A stretch of 64,000 nt of DNA. It comes from Hyaloperonospora brassicae. Lineage: Eukaryota > Oomycota > Peronosporomycetes > Peronosporales > Peronosporaceae. The stretch is from the NCBI GenBank assembly GCA_947650285.1, contig CANTFL010000363.1, forward strand, positions 1-64,000, written 5' to 3'. The translations under genes and the position numbers were made by a program. This document shows positions 51,786 through 64,000 of the stretch, in pieces (positions within the stretch are counted from its first letter, which is position 1; every line of letters starts with the position of its first letter). The notes under the pieces are model-generated. The model did no database searches. It saw nothing but the letters and a program-made list of their open reading frames with translations, and was not told the DNA's origin.

Positions 51786-54325
51786 CCACATTCATCAACT
51801 GTCGATAAAAGGGAGTAGGTAGCTTAGCTTTACTAGCAAAGTGCTAAACAGGCCTATCATGTAGACACCTCAACGTTTATAGACAAAGCTGTTGAGATAG
51901 CAGCAAATCACTGCTACTTGACTAGTACCCTTCTGTAAAAAAAGAAATATTTCCTACCAATATTCGAACGCGATGAGTATTAGGCTTGCATCAAACATTT
52001 TTTTATTAAAAGTGGGTGTATCCAGCAATTTTATAATATATAGGTTTTTTTTAATATATATTGCATCTTCCATTGCATCAGGCCAGAAAGACTTCTGCAC
52101 ATATCGTTTTCTGCAGTATATTCGTTGCCATATGACCCAAGGCAATCATCGTGATAATCTAGATATTTTGATTATGATGGGCATCATTTCACATTAATTT
52201 AATGATTCCTATGGGTAAACTTGATAAGGTAATGGGACCAAAGCTAATGGGTGTGGTATGCATGCATCAAATATAGTTTGACCGCTTTCTTTGTATTCTT
52301 GAGACCTAATATATTAATTTCCGATGTGGGAACTTGTAAATACAGGCTCCTTTTCTAACTAGCGCTTTTCATCGTGTTTTGTAGCGATTTTTACGACATA
52401 AGTTCAAAAATCCTACAAGTATTACAATTCAACTGAAGCACTGACATTCTATCACGCGTAGTATCAGAGTTAAATTCAAAGATATCCACTTATATCGTAG
52501 TTGCGAGGTCCAGGCTCGCACATGCAATTGGTATGCAATGATGGGTGTGTACGCGTCCCAAATTTTACGTTGTGCAAATGTATTATTAAATGCAGTGCGA
52601 AATTGCTATAAACCGTGAAAGAAGTCACCTTGCTGAACATGTATCGTCATGTTCTTTGGATAAAAGGATTTTGATTCTTAAATTTCATAATTGTAGAGAT
52701 ATAGCCTTGAGATATAAGAGGGATATTTTTAACGGTTTAATGTCAGCTCGTCACGAGAAAAATAATTACACAAGCGCTTTACAGTAGCAAAAGTGTGGTA
52801 AAGCGATCAATGACATTATGATTAATTGCTATCGCTACGATATAACAAGACTGAAACCGGTCACGGACGCTTTGGGTCTATCCAATAGAACCAACTTATA
52901 TGTGACTGACCTTTTGAAGAGCTATAACGCGATCGAGGCAATGGTATCGGTCACGGCAATCTGTTGATACCCGTGGTCTCTTTCAGCAGGGGTGTTCAGC
53001 GGTCCCGGCCATCGGCGGTGACCTGTAGTCACGTTCATCGATGGTGAATAGTGGTTACCCTCACCATGGAGACTAAAGATCACGATCAGCGGTAATTCAC
53101 ACGTTTTTAGAGCAATTAAGATATGAGGCAAAGTAATTCATACAACTTGAGATATCGACAGGCATAATCGTCGTTCTAGCCGATAATGAGCTTGAAACAA
53201 CAGTATTGATTTACTTAAGATTACACGCGTCAGCATTTCTCCGGGATATGATTGTAGTGACTACCCTGCGAATAAGGTTTGTTGTGCACGTACTTTGTAC
53301 GTGTTTGGCGATTCAATGCTTCGCTAGGGACAACAATATTCATTCAAGTTTGCTTGAGATTGGATGCGCCAGCATGTTACGGCTTGGTCTTTAGATTGCT
53401 GATATGATCAGAAGAATGATTGGATTTATTTACTAAATTCGTACAAGGTGACCTTAAGGAAGGTTATGGTGAAGCTACAAGGGCTTGTATGTAGCTGTTG
53501 GTCACGTGAAGATTGTCAACGCGACCACATCAGGCTTATAATCAAATGGTTTAAGACGGATAACGACCTCAATTCATCCAGAAGAGTGCGGCATACCCGG
53601 AGACGGGTACACGAGAAATGGAGAAACTATTATTACACACGGTCCGGTCACACTCTACGTCAGTCATTTAGCCGGGCAATAGGGGTGAAGTGAGTAAGCA
53701 TCGGACTCTCGGTAATATACACTCCACCACCATGTACGCATGTTCAAACCTTCAGGGAACTTGGGATCTCACCATTAATCCCTTATTGACGATGTAAACG
53801 TATAAGTTAACTGGATATGGAAGTGTCATCGAGAAATGGATCATTGCAGACAAGTAATGAGCAATGTACCTCGGTTCGTCAGGAATCTAGGAGAGTCTCT
53901 AACGGTTACAATAAAAGAGGAAGATCACTTAGAAGATCAGTGACAAAACCCTCCATACATTTCTCAGGTACCTCCGGGAACCACTGAGGTTCGCACTGCG
54001 AAGAATGTCCCTCGAGATGAGACACGTCTAGTTAAAGCAAAAAAATTTCGGCAAACAAAAATATACAAGGAAAATAAGATGAACGCTACAACCCTGAAGC
54101 TATAGGTGGCTAAATCGCCAGGAGAAGATTGAGAAAAAGTCGTATCAGAAGAGGGAAAGATGTATGGATGACAGCCCGATTTGCGGCAGAGAGTGTTTAC
54201 TGACACCAGCTTCGTGAGCTACTGATTACGGATCCGTTATTTCATAATATTTTAGCTGATGCTAAACGACCAGGTTCGTAGTCCCATAATACATATCTAA
54301 GCCTCGACGATTAATCTCGAGACGA
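51786..54325. other. No recognisable gene
   Basis: 2.5 kb of AT-rich sequence with short frames only. It is probably old repeat debris; no domain, RNA gene or LTR was identified. Confidence 0.4.
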
Positions 54326-54960
54326 TGAGCCGTCTCTTTTGGTTTTCACAAGACGCGGGGTTTGTACCGGCAGCATTTTACGCGCAGGTGTTGCTTGATT
54401 GTGACCTTGATCAAATAATCACGGCGATTAGATTAGTGTTCCATATGTTGACACCGCATACACGGTAATTCGAATTCCGCCGAACGCTATTCCACGATCA
54501 ACATGATTAGAGAGACGATAAATCGTTCTACTCTAGGGTCGTCGTGTTATGCCTCGAATGAGTCCGATGCGGACGAATTTGACCATATTTAGCTGGCTTG
54601 TATGTCTTCGGGACCTTTCGGCGCAGCGCTTTTGCGTCTGCCATATATCATATCTTGTACGCCATGCGCGAGACTCATCTACCTCCTGCGAGGGTCCCTG
54701 TAATTAGCGAATTTTGAATAAATGCGGATATACGTTGCGGGAGTCATAGAGAATTAGTTTTGCAAGACCAAAATCGAAAGCGACACCGATCGATGCAGAT
54801 TGTCAAACCCTAACTTTAAATTATATTTTGGAGGCATTCATTCCGGACCCAGAAATGGAGCCGGCCGTTTTGGATCGCACTCACGGTAACGAATATGACT
54901 TAAAAGATCCTGACTTGGATGATCGCGGTGACTCTTGTAGGTCGTTAAGAGGCTTATAAA
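54326..54960 (+). pseudogene. Gag relic of an element 4 relative
   Basis: SQDAGFVPAAFYAQVLLDCD, LDQIITAI matches the element 4 and element 5 Gag N-terminus (LNEAGFVAMMINLKRLLDFD; LQDAGFPAGSYIDAQKLLEC). FIPDPEMEPAVLDRTHGN matches element 4 YFPDVEMELVGPRQG. Frames are broken throughout. Confidence 0.55.
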
Positions 54961-55599
54961 GAAACTGGGTTTACTACGTAAGAAATCCGCACGTCGGTGA
55001 TCGCTGACTAGAAGTAATGATTGGGACGCGGCCATATTGATAACCACGCTAGAATCTAGGTGTACAAGGTAAAGTTAGTTTTCTGTGTATCCGTCTTGTG
55101 AGAAGTTTCTAGTCATTTCAATATCGTTCTGTGCCGTGCTTCCAACTAGTATTTTCAGCTTATCCAGCTTACCAGCAGCAAGTGGAACACTTTTCTGGAG
55201 AACTTTCACGGAAATGACTGTAGTAGCAAATCTTCCGCTGGTAGGCAGCACAATCACGCGTGGAAATGCGTGAATGGGATCTACAGACTGAACGTGGCTA
55301 AGATGGTTTACAAGAGAGATGGTAATGCCACCGAAAGCCGCGATCATGTAAAACAATTCATTGATATGTTGGATGATCGTGAGATATCAAAATAGCTGAC
55401 CCTACTGAATTTGGAACACGATTCAAAGTATGAAACGTTGCGCACGTACGAGCGCATGCAGAATCTTTTAGGCAAATGAAGAAAAATGGATCGAAGAATT
55501 GAGAGAGAATGTGCTGAAGAATCATTACTCTGGCAACTGGACTAGGTACAATGTATGGATGCGTGAACTGCAAAAATAGCTTTAAATCTGGGAGTGGAT

Positions 55600-55760
55600 C
55601 CGAACCGAGAGGAACTTCCGATTCGAGAGGAAGTTACTTTATAAGATTGGATATGATCCAAGTGGGACCTGATTAAAAAAAGATCCGATCCGAGAAGAGC
55701 TCCGATCTGCGAGGAGATCCGATTTCAGGGGGATCCGATCCGGGCAAAGGGTAGGAGATC
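55600..55760 (+). repeat. GATCCGA repeat cluster in the LTR of element 5
   Basis: Repeated words GATCCGATCCGAGA, GATCCGATTTCAG and CGAGAGGAA, a diverged version of the GATC block in the element 4 LTRs. A similar word recurs at 60386. Confidence 0.55.
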
Positions 55761-56573
55761 GACCAATGGGCCTACGATGTACAGGATGTTAAAAGTGCAA
55801 TTTTCCTTGATAAGATTTCATAGATTCAGCGTACTATCACTTGTGTTTTGAGAAGGCACTGCCGAGACCCCTGACAGGGAGCCAAACCTCTAGCGCATTT
55901 TGTCGGTACCTTCACTTCATCTTCACTTATTAACACGAGACAGAGTGATGTATTGGATGACACGTGGCGTGTGTTTTTCGGTATATATAGGCTAAGCCGT
56001 AGATTTTGTGAGATGCTTGAATAACAATAAACCGAGTTCTATTTACGTCAAAAGACACGCGTCATCTACTTTGGGCTAAGTATTTGCCCCCTCCCCCCAC
56101 GACAAAATAGATAGTTCCGCTGCTTGTTTATACAAGTGTTGCACCTTGATAATTTGGATAGGTGCGCTTAGAACTTTCACCAGTATGAAGACAACGGCGA
56201 TAGGGCGCGGCAAGAAAGTAATGGTAATTTAAGTCGCGAGCTGGCGAAAGTGGTCAGAAGGTCAAGCAAATTAATCCTCTCATATTGGACAAGGCAATCT
56301 ATTCGATATCGAGGTAGCATATATGGAATCTCTTCAAGTCACCTGTGACCACGTGATGATTTTCACGTGTACCATCTCACTCCAAACTCGGTCAAGTTCA
56401 GGATCGACAAGTGTTCAATAAGAAGAGTGCAACCTGCACTATCGACGGGTAAAAATTGTGGGGAAGAAAGCAACACACACAGAAACGGATACCACATCTA
56501 ATAGTAGGTCGTCCGGGCTCCAGTAGATAGGCAGGATCACATCAGCAATTTTGTAAACCCCGCTCCACTACAA

Positions 56574-56592
56574 TGGTGCGCGTGTCTAGATC
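56574..56592 (+). other. tRNA primer-binding site of element 5
   Basis: TGGTGCGCGTGTCTAGATC follows LTR end CCACTACA. It matches the element 4 primer site (TGGTGCGCGTGCCGGGATC), and the homology continues beyond it (TTCTRGTGACTC). Confidence 0.7.
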
Positions 56593-57054
56593 TTCTAGTG
56601 ACTCCGGATACTTCGCTTTTTTCTGAGCGAAGATGTGAAGATAAAGATAGAACCAGGTATCAAAGCGTTGTAAATTTGAAGGATAGCCGTAGAAGCGCGA
56701 TTTTTAAATATCCCCAGATTATCAAGGTTTTTGGTGGGGCTTTAACAGCATGGAATATAAAGAGGAATTTCAACTTGTCGATCTGGAATATAAACGTCGA
56801 CTCCCTGCTAAACTTTCTTCGAGGACCACCGTGGACCATTTCGCAAACATAATTCGCTGGACAAAAGATCTATAGCGAACGCTTAACACCAATAGACCCT
56901 TCAAGGGGTGTCGAAGAATAAGATCGTGAAGGCTAAGCGAAGGAAGAGAAAAGTAGCCAGATGGGATTTAAAAGATCGCGAGACTGGATTAGATTAGTAG
57001 GATTGCGCTATGTAAACATCCATGCGGTCAATCAAGTTAGTGGACGACGGAGAC

Positions 57055-58440
57055 AAGATGATGAGCAAGCTTGAAGACTGGCAGTTCGAGCTGCTGGAGG
57101 AAGAATACCACTGGAAGGAGTTACAAAAACGGTTTACCAGTGATTAAGTGCTAATGGTCCTGAATGCACAGCTAAATTATCCGCTACGAATGCCTACATC
57201 AACCCATGGCTCACCCGCGAAAACCAGTTGAATGCGATCCGCAGTCTTATGTTGTTGCTACAAGACGCTGGATTCCCAGCAGGATCTTATATTGATGCGC
57301 AGAAGCTATTGGAATGCGATGTTGACCGAGAAATCGATGCGGACAAATCGCTGTGTGAAAAGCTGACCAAGTTGAACAGGAGTGGCGATTAGCAGAAAAT
57401 AAGACTAAGCCGGCCATCGATGGATGGATGGATAGATTGATTACGGGGTATCGGATGAAGCGACCACGCCGATCGCAGACACAACAAGAAGTAATGATAC
57501 CGGATCGTCGTTGCATGCGTCAGTAAACTAGTACGTGGATTGAGCCGATTTGGTAAATAGTCAACGGATGGTATTGGGGCTGTCCGGAGATGCATCGATC
57601 CGGTACGGTATTAGCTCGGTAGAACTGAGATCAACCGTGGCTCAATAGATGCCCGCCGAACAGCTAAGATCTTTTTTTGAAGAGGCCATGAAGAAGTACG
57701 AAGAAAATTGGAGGAATGAGGTTTTTAAGAATGCTGCTTAATTGAAGGTGATTTTACGACCACAGAGACTAATTTCCCAGATGTGGAAACAGAGTCGGTA
57801 AGGAGTTACACTATTGTCGATATTACAAATTTGATCATCAAGATCTTGATGAGGTATATCTTAGACGACCAATGATCGCCGCTGTCAAGACCACGCCAAG
57901 CGGCAAAATTATTTCGCAGATGCTACGAGTATCGGCGATCAGCGATCTATAAGAGCTGAAAGGTAGTGACAGAGAAAAAGATCGAGCAAGGAGCTAAATT
58001 AAAACTTCAAGTCCGCATTCTTCAGTGACCTAGCTACAGATGCAAAAATTGCCTTGTGTTCAGCGATATACTTACGGGAGCGTCTTGAATCTGGTACAGT
58101 CAGACAACGATCGACTCGCCGTAATAGGAATATCCTATTTTATGGTTTTATAATCTAATGTTGGCGACATGGCTAAACAACTCACAATGCTACCACGCTA
58201 GGAAAACACCGGATGAACTCCACTAGAGTATCTGTGTCGGTTGAACGTGATGGCGATCCGGGCAAAGCTCTCTATCCGAAAAGAGAAGTTAGCTATGAGA
58301 CGTGGAATTGTGAACTATTACATCCAAGTTGTGATCTAGCCAAGAAGTTGAATTTGTTACGATTGACGGATTCTTACAACATGGAACAATGTTTGCGCGC
58401 CTACAAACGCAAAAAGGTTTGTACCAATTAGTCGCAGTGG
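57055..58440 (+). pseudogene. Gag of element 5
   Basis: KLEDWQFELLEEEYHWKELQ and LLQDAGFPAGSYIDAQKLLE match the element 4 Gag N-terminus. KREVSYETWNCELL and LAKKLNLLRLTDSYNMEQCL (58213-58431) match its C-terminal capsid. At least six stops lie between. Confidence 0.68.
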
Positions 58441-58529
58441 GTTCGAGATAGTTTGACCATTATCGAGCTTAAATTCGAACTCAAAATTGTCGAAACCTAC
58501 CTGAGCTGTGAGCGTGATGTGAGGGGAAG

Positions 58530-59060
58530 AAAATATAAGCAGCGGTTCGGGTTCAGATTAAAGTGGATTGAATTCGGGAGTAGATCGACTCCGAGTCTGT
58601 GCGGCCGGATACCAAGATCGGGCAAAGTTTTAGTAAGCCTAATAATATGTTCGACACGATAACGACGATCCTAAAAACGAAATGGATCGTTGATATTGAC
58701 TTCACGGACGTTAGCGATATGGTCACCAATGAACGTCAAAATATGTCAATCAAACACAAGATCAGATCATAAAGATCGATCTAATGGTGAACTTTCGAAG
58801 TCGTACCCCCACTGCGGACGACAAAGTATGACTATCGTGGGTTTTGAAAGAGACTGACATGTCATAAGTGCAAGTAAAAGGAGGATCCATTGGACATGTG
58901 TTTGGGTGCGCCGCATGCGTGGAGATGCATGAGATTGTCAAATGCCCCATGAAAATTTTTTATAATTTGATTCGCAAGTGTTAAGTACCTACCAAGTATG
59001 CTATAAAATTTACGCCCATGTTCAAGCAGACAATAAACTAGTATGCTGGCCGGGATCGAA
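58530..59060 (+). pseudogene. Nucleocapsid region of element 5
   Basis: Knuckle remnants TCHKCK and CAACVEMHEIVKC are followed by the conserved tail PMKIFYNLIRKC, VPTKYAIKF, as in element 4 at 30869-31054. The frame is broken. Confidence 0.5.
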
Positions 59061-59179
59061 TCTGGAACAAGCTGAGCATTGAATCCTTTGCCTTTATGCA
59101 TACGTGGAACCGAAGAAGGAATCTCACACCGTAATCGATCAAATTATACCGATTTCTAAAACATGCAGAACTCACTCAG

Positions 59180-59820
59180 TTTATTTCACGTTATAGCATG
59201 GAACGAGCTGATGAGTACGACCGATTGTCCAAAAGGATGGAGTACGATTTTGCGCCGGGCGTATTGCGCGAGTACTGTAAGTACCACACACAAGGAGATT
59301 GGTTGACGCAGCCAAAAGCAATTGGCGATATAAACAAGGAGAAGGTCTCTATGCTTTTAAATTCAAGCACTAAACTTCGATCACCGACACAATCGTTGCT
59401 CGTAATATAATTTGTATGATCGAAAAAAGTCAGAATCAAATATGTTTGGGGTTGGTGTGAGCACGTGTATGACAAGTTGACGGATTCAGATCAATTTCAC
59501 ACTGAATGGATACTTTGGGTATTAATTCGAAGTATGGGTCGGAGATCAAGTCGGTCAAGAGGCAATATTAGGCATGGATTTAATGTACCGGCCGAAATCC
59601 ATTTGAATCTGGCAGAAAAAACTCTATGTCTGCCAAACTAAGTTGGTATAAGTTTGGCGGGGCGAATACCGCCGTACAGATCTATCTTCGAGCGATCAAT
59701 GTTAAGGATCAGCGTTCAATTATAAAAGTTGGTGGATCAACAAAGATTAGGATAGGTGTTTATTCTCTGAAAGAAAACTCTGGCTATAAAGGGACAATAC
59801 TTGGGTGCCAACGTAATTAA
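59180..59820 (+). pseudogene. Aspartic protease of element 5, active site lost
   Basis: DINKEKVSMLLNSSTKLRSP corresponds to element 4 KINNEKVTMLFDSGA. The catalytic D-S-G-A reads N-S-S-T. The 59626-59820 frame (AINVKDQRSIIKVGGSTKIR) matches the element 4 frame 30123-30338. Confidence 0.62.
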
Positions 59821-60699
59821 CGGACCGTTATATCGAAGTACTTACAGCTCAATAATATAGGCGATCACGAATGAATCTAAGGTTTTTTTCACCACTGGGC
59901 TTAATGTTGATGAACTACATAGTACTGCGATCTACCAATTATATTTCGTTGGGTTCACGCCCATACCATAAGCGGTATCCTTTGACTTTCAAAACGAACA
60001 TTGGTCGGATATGTGAATAGATTTAAGGATGCGCAGGACTTCAAGTGGATCATTCGATCTACAAGATTCACACAAAGATCATGACTAGACCAAGCGATAG
60101 ATATAATACCAAGAAAATTAATGAATAAAATGGAGAATGGTTGACGTCATCGTCACCGGTCGAGCCATAAAATTTTTGGATTCACATGATTGAGGACGAC
60201 GACTCAGTGCGAGATCGACCAGATATGCTGTTTAAACAGCATTAAGAGAAGATCAAGGTCGGTCAAGCGGTTAAAAAAGAAGCTTTATCCTGGATTATTA
60301 CTAACAGCCATCAGTCTGGCGTAATTCGGACTCTAGATGGGACGTTACATGGACAAGAGGGGCACCCGGCAAAGACGACGACTCACGGATCCGATCCGAG
60401 AGGGGATTGAGACGTGTTGTTGCTGACTACTACAGAGCCATTGATATAACTAACAGTTACGTGCTGGTGCAAAATCAAGCGGATAGCTCGACGATCGATG
60501 TACATCAACAGGGCTCTATTGTGGTAATTATAAGAAAGCGAATTTAACCGAGACCACATTAGCCGCCATAATGAAGACGAGACCAAGGTGGGGGTTTATA
60601 GGGCATGAACAGTCTGAGTACGGACCAAAGAGACTGGTCCGGTGGTAACTGTAAACGAAGTGTAGCATGGAGAACATATAATTGTTTCCGTGAATTAAC

Positions 60700-61140
60700 A
60701 CGAAAGCGGATAATCGTACGTAGGATACATCGATCGACACATGGCAGTGCTGCTCTTAATGACTAAGGCTAATGCCGAAGTCACATTAGATGCCATCCAA
60801 GTCGGCGATACCGGAGTGCCTATTCGAACGATATAAAAACTTACGACAAATGACTTGAAAGAATAGACGGTTGCTAATGGGTATATGGAACGCATTACCT
60901 TCCGCAGCAAGTGGAGAATGAATGCAAGATTGATGTACAAGGAGCGAACCCGATCGCAAATCGAGTGAGACCAGTCGAAATATATTTCGTGGAAAATTAT
61001 TAGATTTGATCTTAGATTTGTTTTCAGAAAAGATCATTTCGTCGTCGGAGTCACAATTAGATCCGCCGATAGTGATATTTGAAAGAAAGACAATATATAC
61101 ATTCGATAATGTATGGACTATTTACGTACATCAGCTTACG
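60700..61140 (+). pseudogene. Start of reverse transcriptase of element 5
   Basis: Blocks NRRLLMGIWNALPSAASGE and LLDLILDLFSEKIISSSESQ correspond to the RT entry of element 4 (HLLIGKGNAIPPAARVSVWD). Homology ends near 61140. Confidence 0.5.
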
Positions 61141-61364
61141 AAATTATTGATGTTTCTGTGGTAAAGTGTGTTCCAAGAACAATAAACCTCGAGGTTGGCC
61201 CGGTGAAGGAAAAATGAGTCACATTCAGGTAGGTGGGTGTCCGAAGGAAAAGGGGCATCGGAAAAGGTCGAGACTTCATGGTAGAGAGTCTCGCAGAACC
61301 ATTTTAGGCGAAGACCGTTGCCAAAGTACCGGCCAAGCTGTACTCACAGTAGCCGACCGCGGTA

Positions 61365-61600
61365 TCTCATTGCTAGACTTGATCTATCCCCTAGAGACCT
61401 GGGGCCCCCATGGGTGGACCCAGTCCCTCATCGTTAGATCTAAGTATCTCACCAGTAGACCTGGTCCCTTCTAAGTATACCTTGGCCCCTCGCTGGTAGA
61501 CCCGTTCCCTCATCGATAGACCTGGGTCCCTCATTGGTAGAACCTGTCCCTCTTTAGTAGACCTGGGTCTTTAATTGGTAGAGATGGTCCCTCATCGCCC
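61365..61600 (+). repeat. 20-22 bp minisatellite
   Basis: About nine degenerate units of the type GTAGACCTGGGTCCCTCATT, with variants such as GTAGACCCGTTCCCTCATC and GTAGAACCTGTCCCTCTTTA. Confidence 0.75.
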
Positions 61601-64000
61601 GGCTACTCCTGAAGAGTCTCATAAAGAGTTAGTAAAACGGGCAAAGATAGAGTAGAGAACTTTAAGGATATGACTGTACAAATACTTCTCAATTTGCGAC
61701 ATACTTGGCTCGTCGTCATGCATGAAGAGATGACTTAATAAGTCTGCACGCCTGTTCCGAGGAAGGATTAGACTTTAGTCTCTTTCGTTGAAGACAGTTG
61801 CGTGGTGAGATCAAGTGCAAGTAGGACCCCAATAAGTGTTTGGCCTGGTGGTTCATCGAGTAGCAAACCTTTCCCCTAAATCTTTGTTATCATAAGCGGC
61901 CAAATAGCCTACCGGTTAGGTAGAGTGTAAAGGCCAGGAGATTAAAAGCCCTGTGATCACACGTAGAGGCAGAAGTGACAAGTTACCTAAGGAATATTGT
62001 TGTAAGCCCGCCCTCGGCCAAATCTATCGAGCGGTCATCTACCGGCCCACTGAGTACATTATATCCACAAGGGGACCAAGGTATACCTCTATCAAGGCAA
62101 CACATCGCTGTCTCCGTCAAAATTTACCAAAGAGTACAAACCGGCATCCGGCGGGTACTAAAGGTGAGGCAAGGTCAATACGCGACATCAGGGAACCACC
62201 AAGTAAATCGGCAGTCCGGCATAGTGAGTGTTTTGAAGGCTCACCACGCAGTCTTAAAACCACATCCACCAAAGTATTAAGCGCTATACGATTTCGCTCC
62301 CGTCCGATTTTTTCACGTGTAAAAACTAAACTTACATCCATTTGGCCCAGCGAGACAGTGATCAGGAATAGTCGGCCTACTGTATTTAACGGAAGTCACG
62401 GCAATCGCGTTTTGGTCCCAATACAAAAGGTCTCCTGTTCATCCTTCAAGTATTATCGATGTCACTGATATCTAAATATATTTTTTGACCAACTTTTTAC
62501 ACTTAAAAACAGCGGGTAAACAGATCTGGTGTATAGAACGGCTTCAATTTACACATACAAATATAACAGGATCTTCAATTGCCTAATCGATGTTAAATTT
62601 TACAAATCTTCGGCGTAAACAACCCGGGATTGTCTATACCCCGTGTGGTCGGAACTATCATCGGAAATGAAAGTGTCTCACGGGTAATCATATAATAAAA
62701 TGGAGACAATGAAAATCGGTAAAAAAGTGGAAAGTTTTACCTGAAACTTTAAATTATGTGTGATCTCCCTATATTGATGCCACACCTAATAAATATTGGC
62801 GCAAATGAGCTAAGTTAAACGCCTATCCATCTTTTAATGACGATCTAAATATGACCATAGTTGCAATTTACGCCCTATTACGTGCCGCGTTGGATCACAA
62901 TGATTTCGATCAGCTCGATCTTTATCACATCCTGTATCGATCAATAACCTTAGGTCAATAAGGTTATTAAGCAGGCCGGATAAGGTCGTAGTTTTTGTGT
63001 GCTTACTAGAGTGATATTTAGGGGTCTAGCTCAATATAGAACGTAAATCCCATTTTAAACCATAAGTTAGGTGGAAAAAATTAATACAAAATGCACAGTT
63101 TTAATTATTTATTTCATTCGTTTTTCCAATATATCTTGGTTTCAGTTATGTCTGCAAAATTCAACATGAGCGCTTGGGTTATAATTTACATTCAATAATC
63201 TGCCATTTAAAGTAGCCTGACTAGATATACTGACTTTACACGCCTTTTCGTCCTGCAATCCAATGGAAGACACGAAAGTCGGACGAAAATTTCGGCACTC
63301 GGTTATTTGGGTTCACCCTCATAGCGCCAAATTGTCGGAAACCGTTCTTTGTAAATTTTATGAGCTTCTGTGGTTTTCAGGCGATCTTGTATTAGTAATC
63401 ACACATTTAGAAATTGATTCAATCCACACCATGAGTAGTACTCTTTCTCCGATAATCGCACAGAAATTATGTGATTTAAAGCAACAAAGCATCAAGGAAT
63501 ATGTTGCCTACGAATTTTAGGAAGGAAAAGCATGTGTTGCAGGTAACACTGCCCTATTTACAGTCAACTAATTTCTTGACTACAGAAACAATTCACAAAG
63601 AGGTATGAAGCATACCAGTAAACATCGCTCGAAATCATATTTTACTAATACTTTGGTTACATCCTTTTAAAATGGTATAGTGAAGACGCGTAATATCTTG
63701 ATACAACAACTCCTCTACTTGCGATCAAACTGGTTATACAAGGTCTTCAATTTTCTAATCTGATTAGGGACAAACAGCTTAACAATCATCCGTGTCTACT
63801 TCGTAGTCCGACGCGCCTAGTTCACATAGCTCAGCGTCTTAAACCTCATTTAGACACATTCCAGATGAGATACGCGTCAAAGTCTATGATATATCTTATT
63901 TCTTCGATTGTAAAATGCGCTATGTCCATGTTTGTTTGAAGACCTTTATTTGTAGGACCTCGCTCCGACGACGTGGTAGTACGACCGACCGAGCGATTTC
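61601..64000. other. No recognisable gene
   Basis: Mostly AT-rich. Overlapping frames at 61953-62468 (171 codons) and 61975-62280, and an 85-codon frame at 63263-63520, lack any domain, signal peptide or homology I recognise. They are probably chance or relic frames. Confidence 0.35.

Larger units (their letters stand above)
55300..61140 (+). mobile_element. Decayed element 4-type Ty3 element 5, 3'-truncated
   Basis: On the + strand: a GATC-rich LTR (left edge approximate) ending at 56572, a primer site at 56574, then gag, nucleocapsid, protease and the first part of RT. All parts are homologous to element 4 in order but riddled with stops. Homology ends in RT near 61140, without integrase or a 3' LTR. 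Confidence 0.68.

Noticed and set aside
1..64000. RXLR or Crinkler effector genes
   Set aside because: No frame combines a signal peptide with an RXLR-EER or LFLAK-type motif.

Overview
The window looks like a repeat-rich, gene-poor piece of an oomycete nuclear genome (Phytophthora / downy-mildew type). Evidence: a long (TTTAGGG)n array, oomycete-style Ty3/gypsy elements including one with a second, archaeal-type RNase H, and one small secreted cysteine-rich gene preceded by a near-match to the oomycete initiator (Inr). No bacterial-type genes, CRISPR array or rRNA were seen. The species cannot be fixed from the sequence alone.

Layout. 1-2263: gene-poor subtelomere-like DNA. 2264-2728: interstitial telomere array, abruptly joined to a 5'-truncated Ty3 element (copy A, 2729-5358, + strand). 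5359-6542: unassigned spacer. 6543-14516: full-length member of the same family (element 1, - strand), tail-to-tail with copy A. 15227-16179: 5'-truncated LINE with an 18-bp target duplication. 17112-17504: the only convincing host gene, a 62-residue secreted Cys-rich protein with Inr and poly(A) signal. 17624-17881: a tRNA-like (SINE-like) head and a small tandem repeat.

19233-48552 is a nested structure. Host element 3 (+ strand) has its gag split by the 14-kb GATC-rich element 4 (- strand, 20525-34570), and its 3' antisense gene split by element 2 (+ strand, 39788-47393, perfect 5-bp target duplication CCGTG). 49452-51785 holds two decayed relatives of element 1. 54326-61140 holds a gag scrap and a decayed relative of element 4 (element 5). 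A 20-22 bp minisatellite and unassigned AT-rich DNA follow to 64000.

The most interesting signal is shared architecture. In all four analysable elements (1/A, 2, 3, 4), from at least three diverged families, a gene on the strand opposite gag-pol starts 90-150 bp inside the 3' LTR and runs back toward pol. Its proximal part lies outside pol. In elements 1-3 its distal part is a predicted coiled coil lying antisense to the integrase C-terminal domain / chromodomain linker; in element 4 the coiled coil comes first. In copy A and element 1 it is about 535 codons interrupted by one in-frame TGA. This is a candidate undescribed accessory gene of oomycete Ty3 elements. All gag-pol genes here carry stops or frameshifts, so none of these copies looks autonomous.
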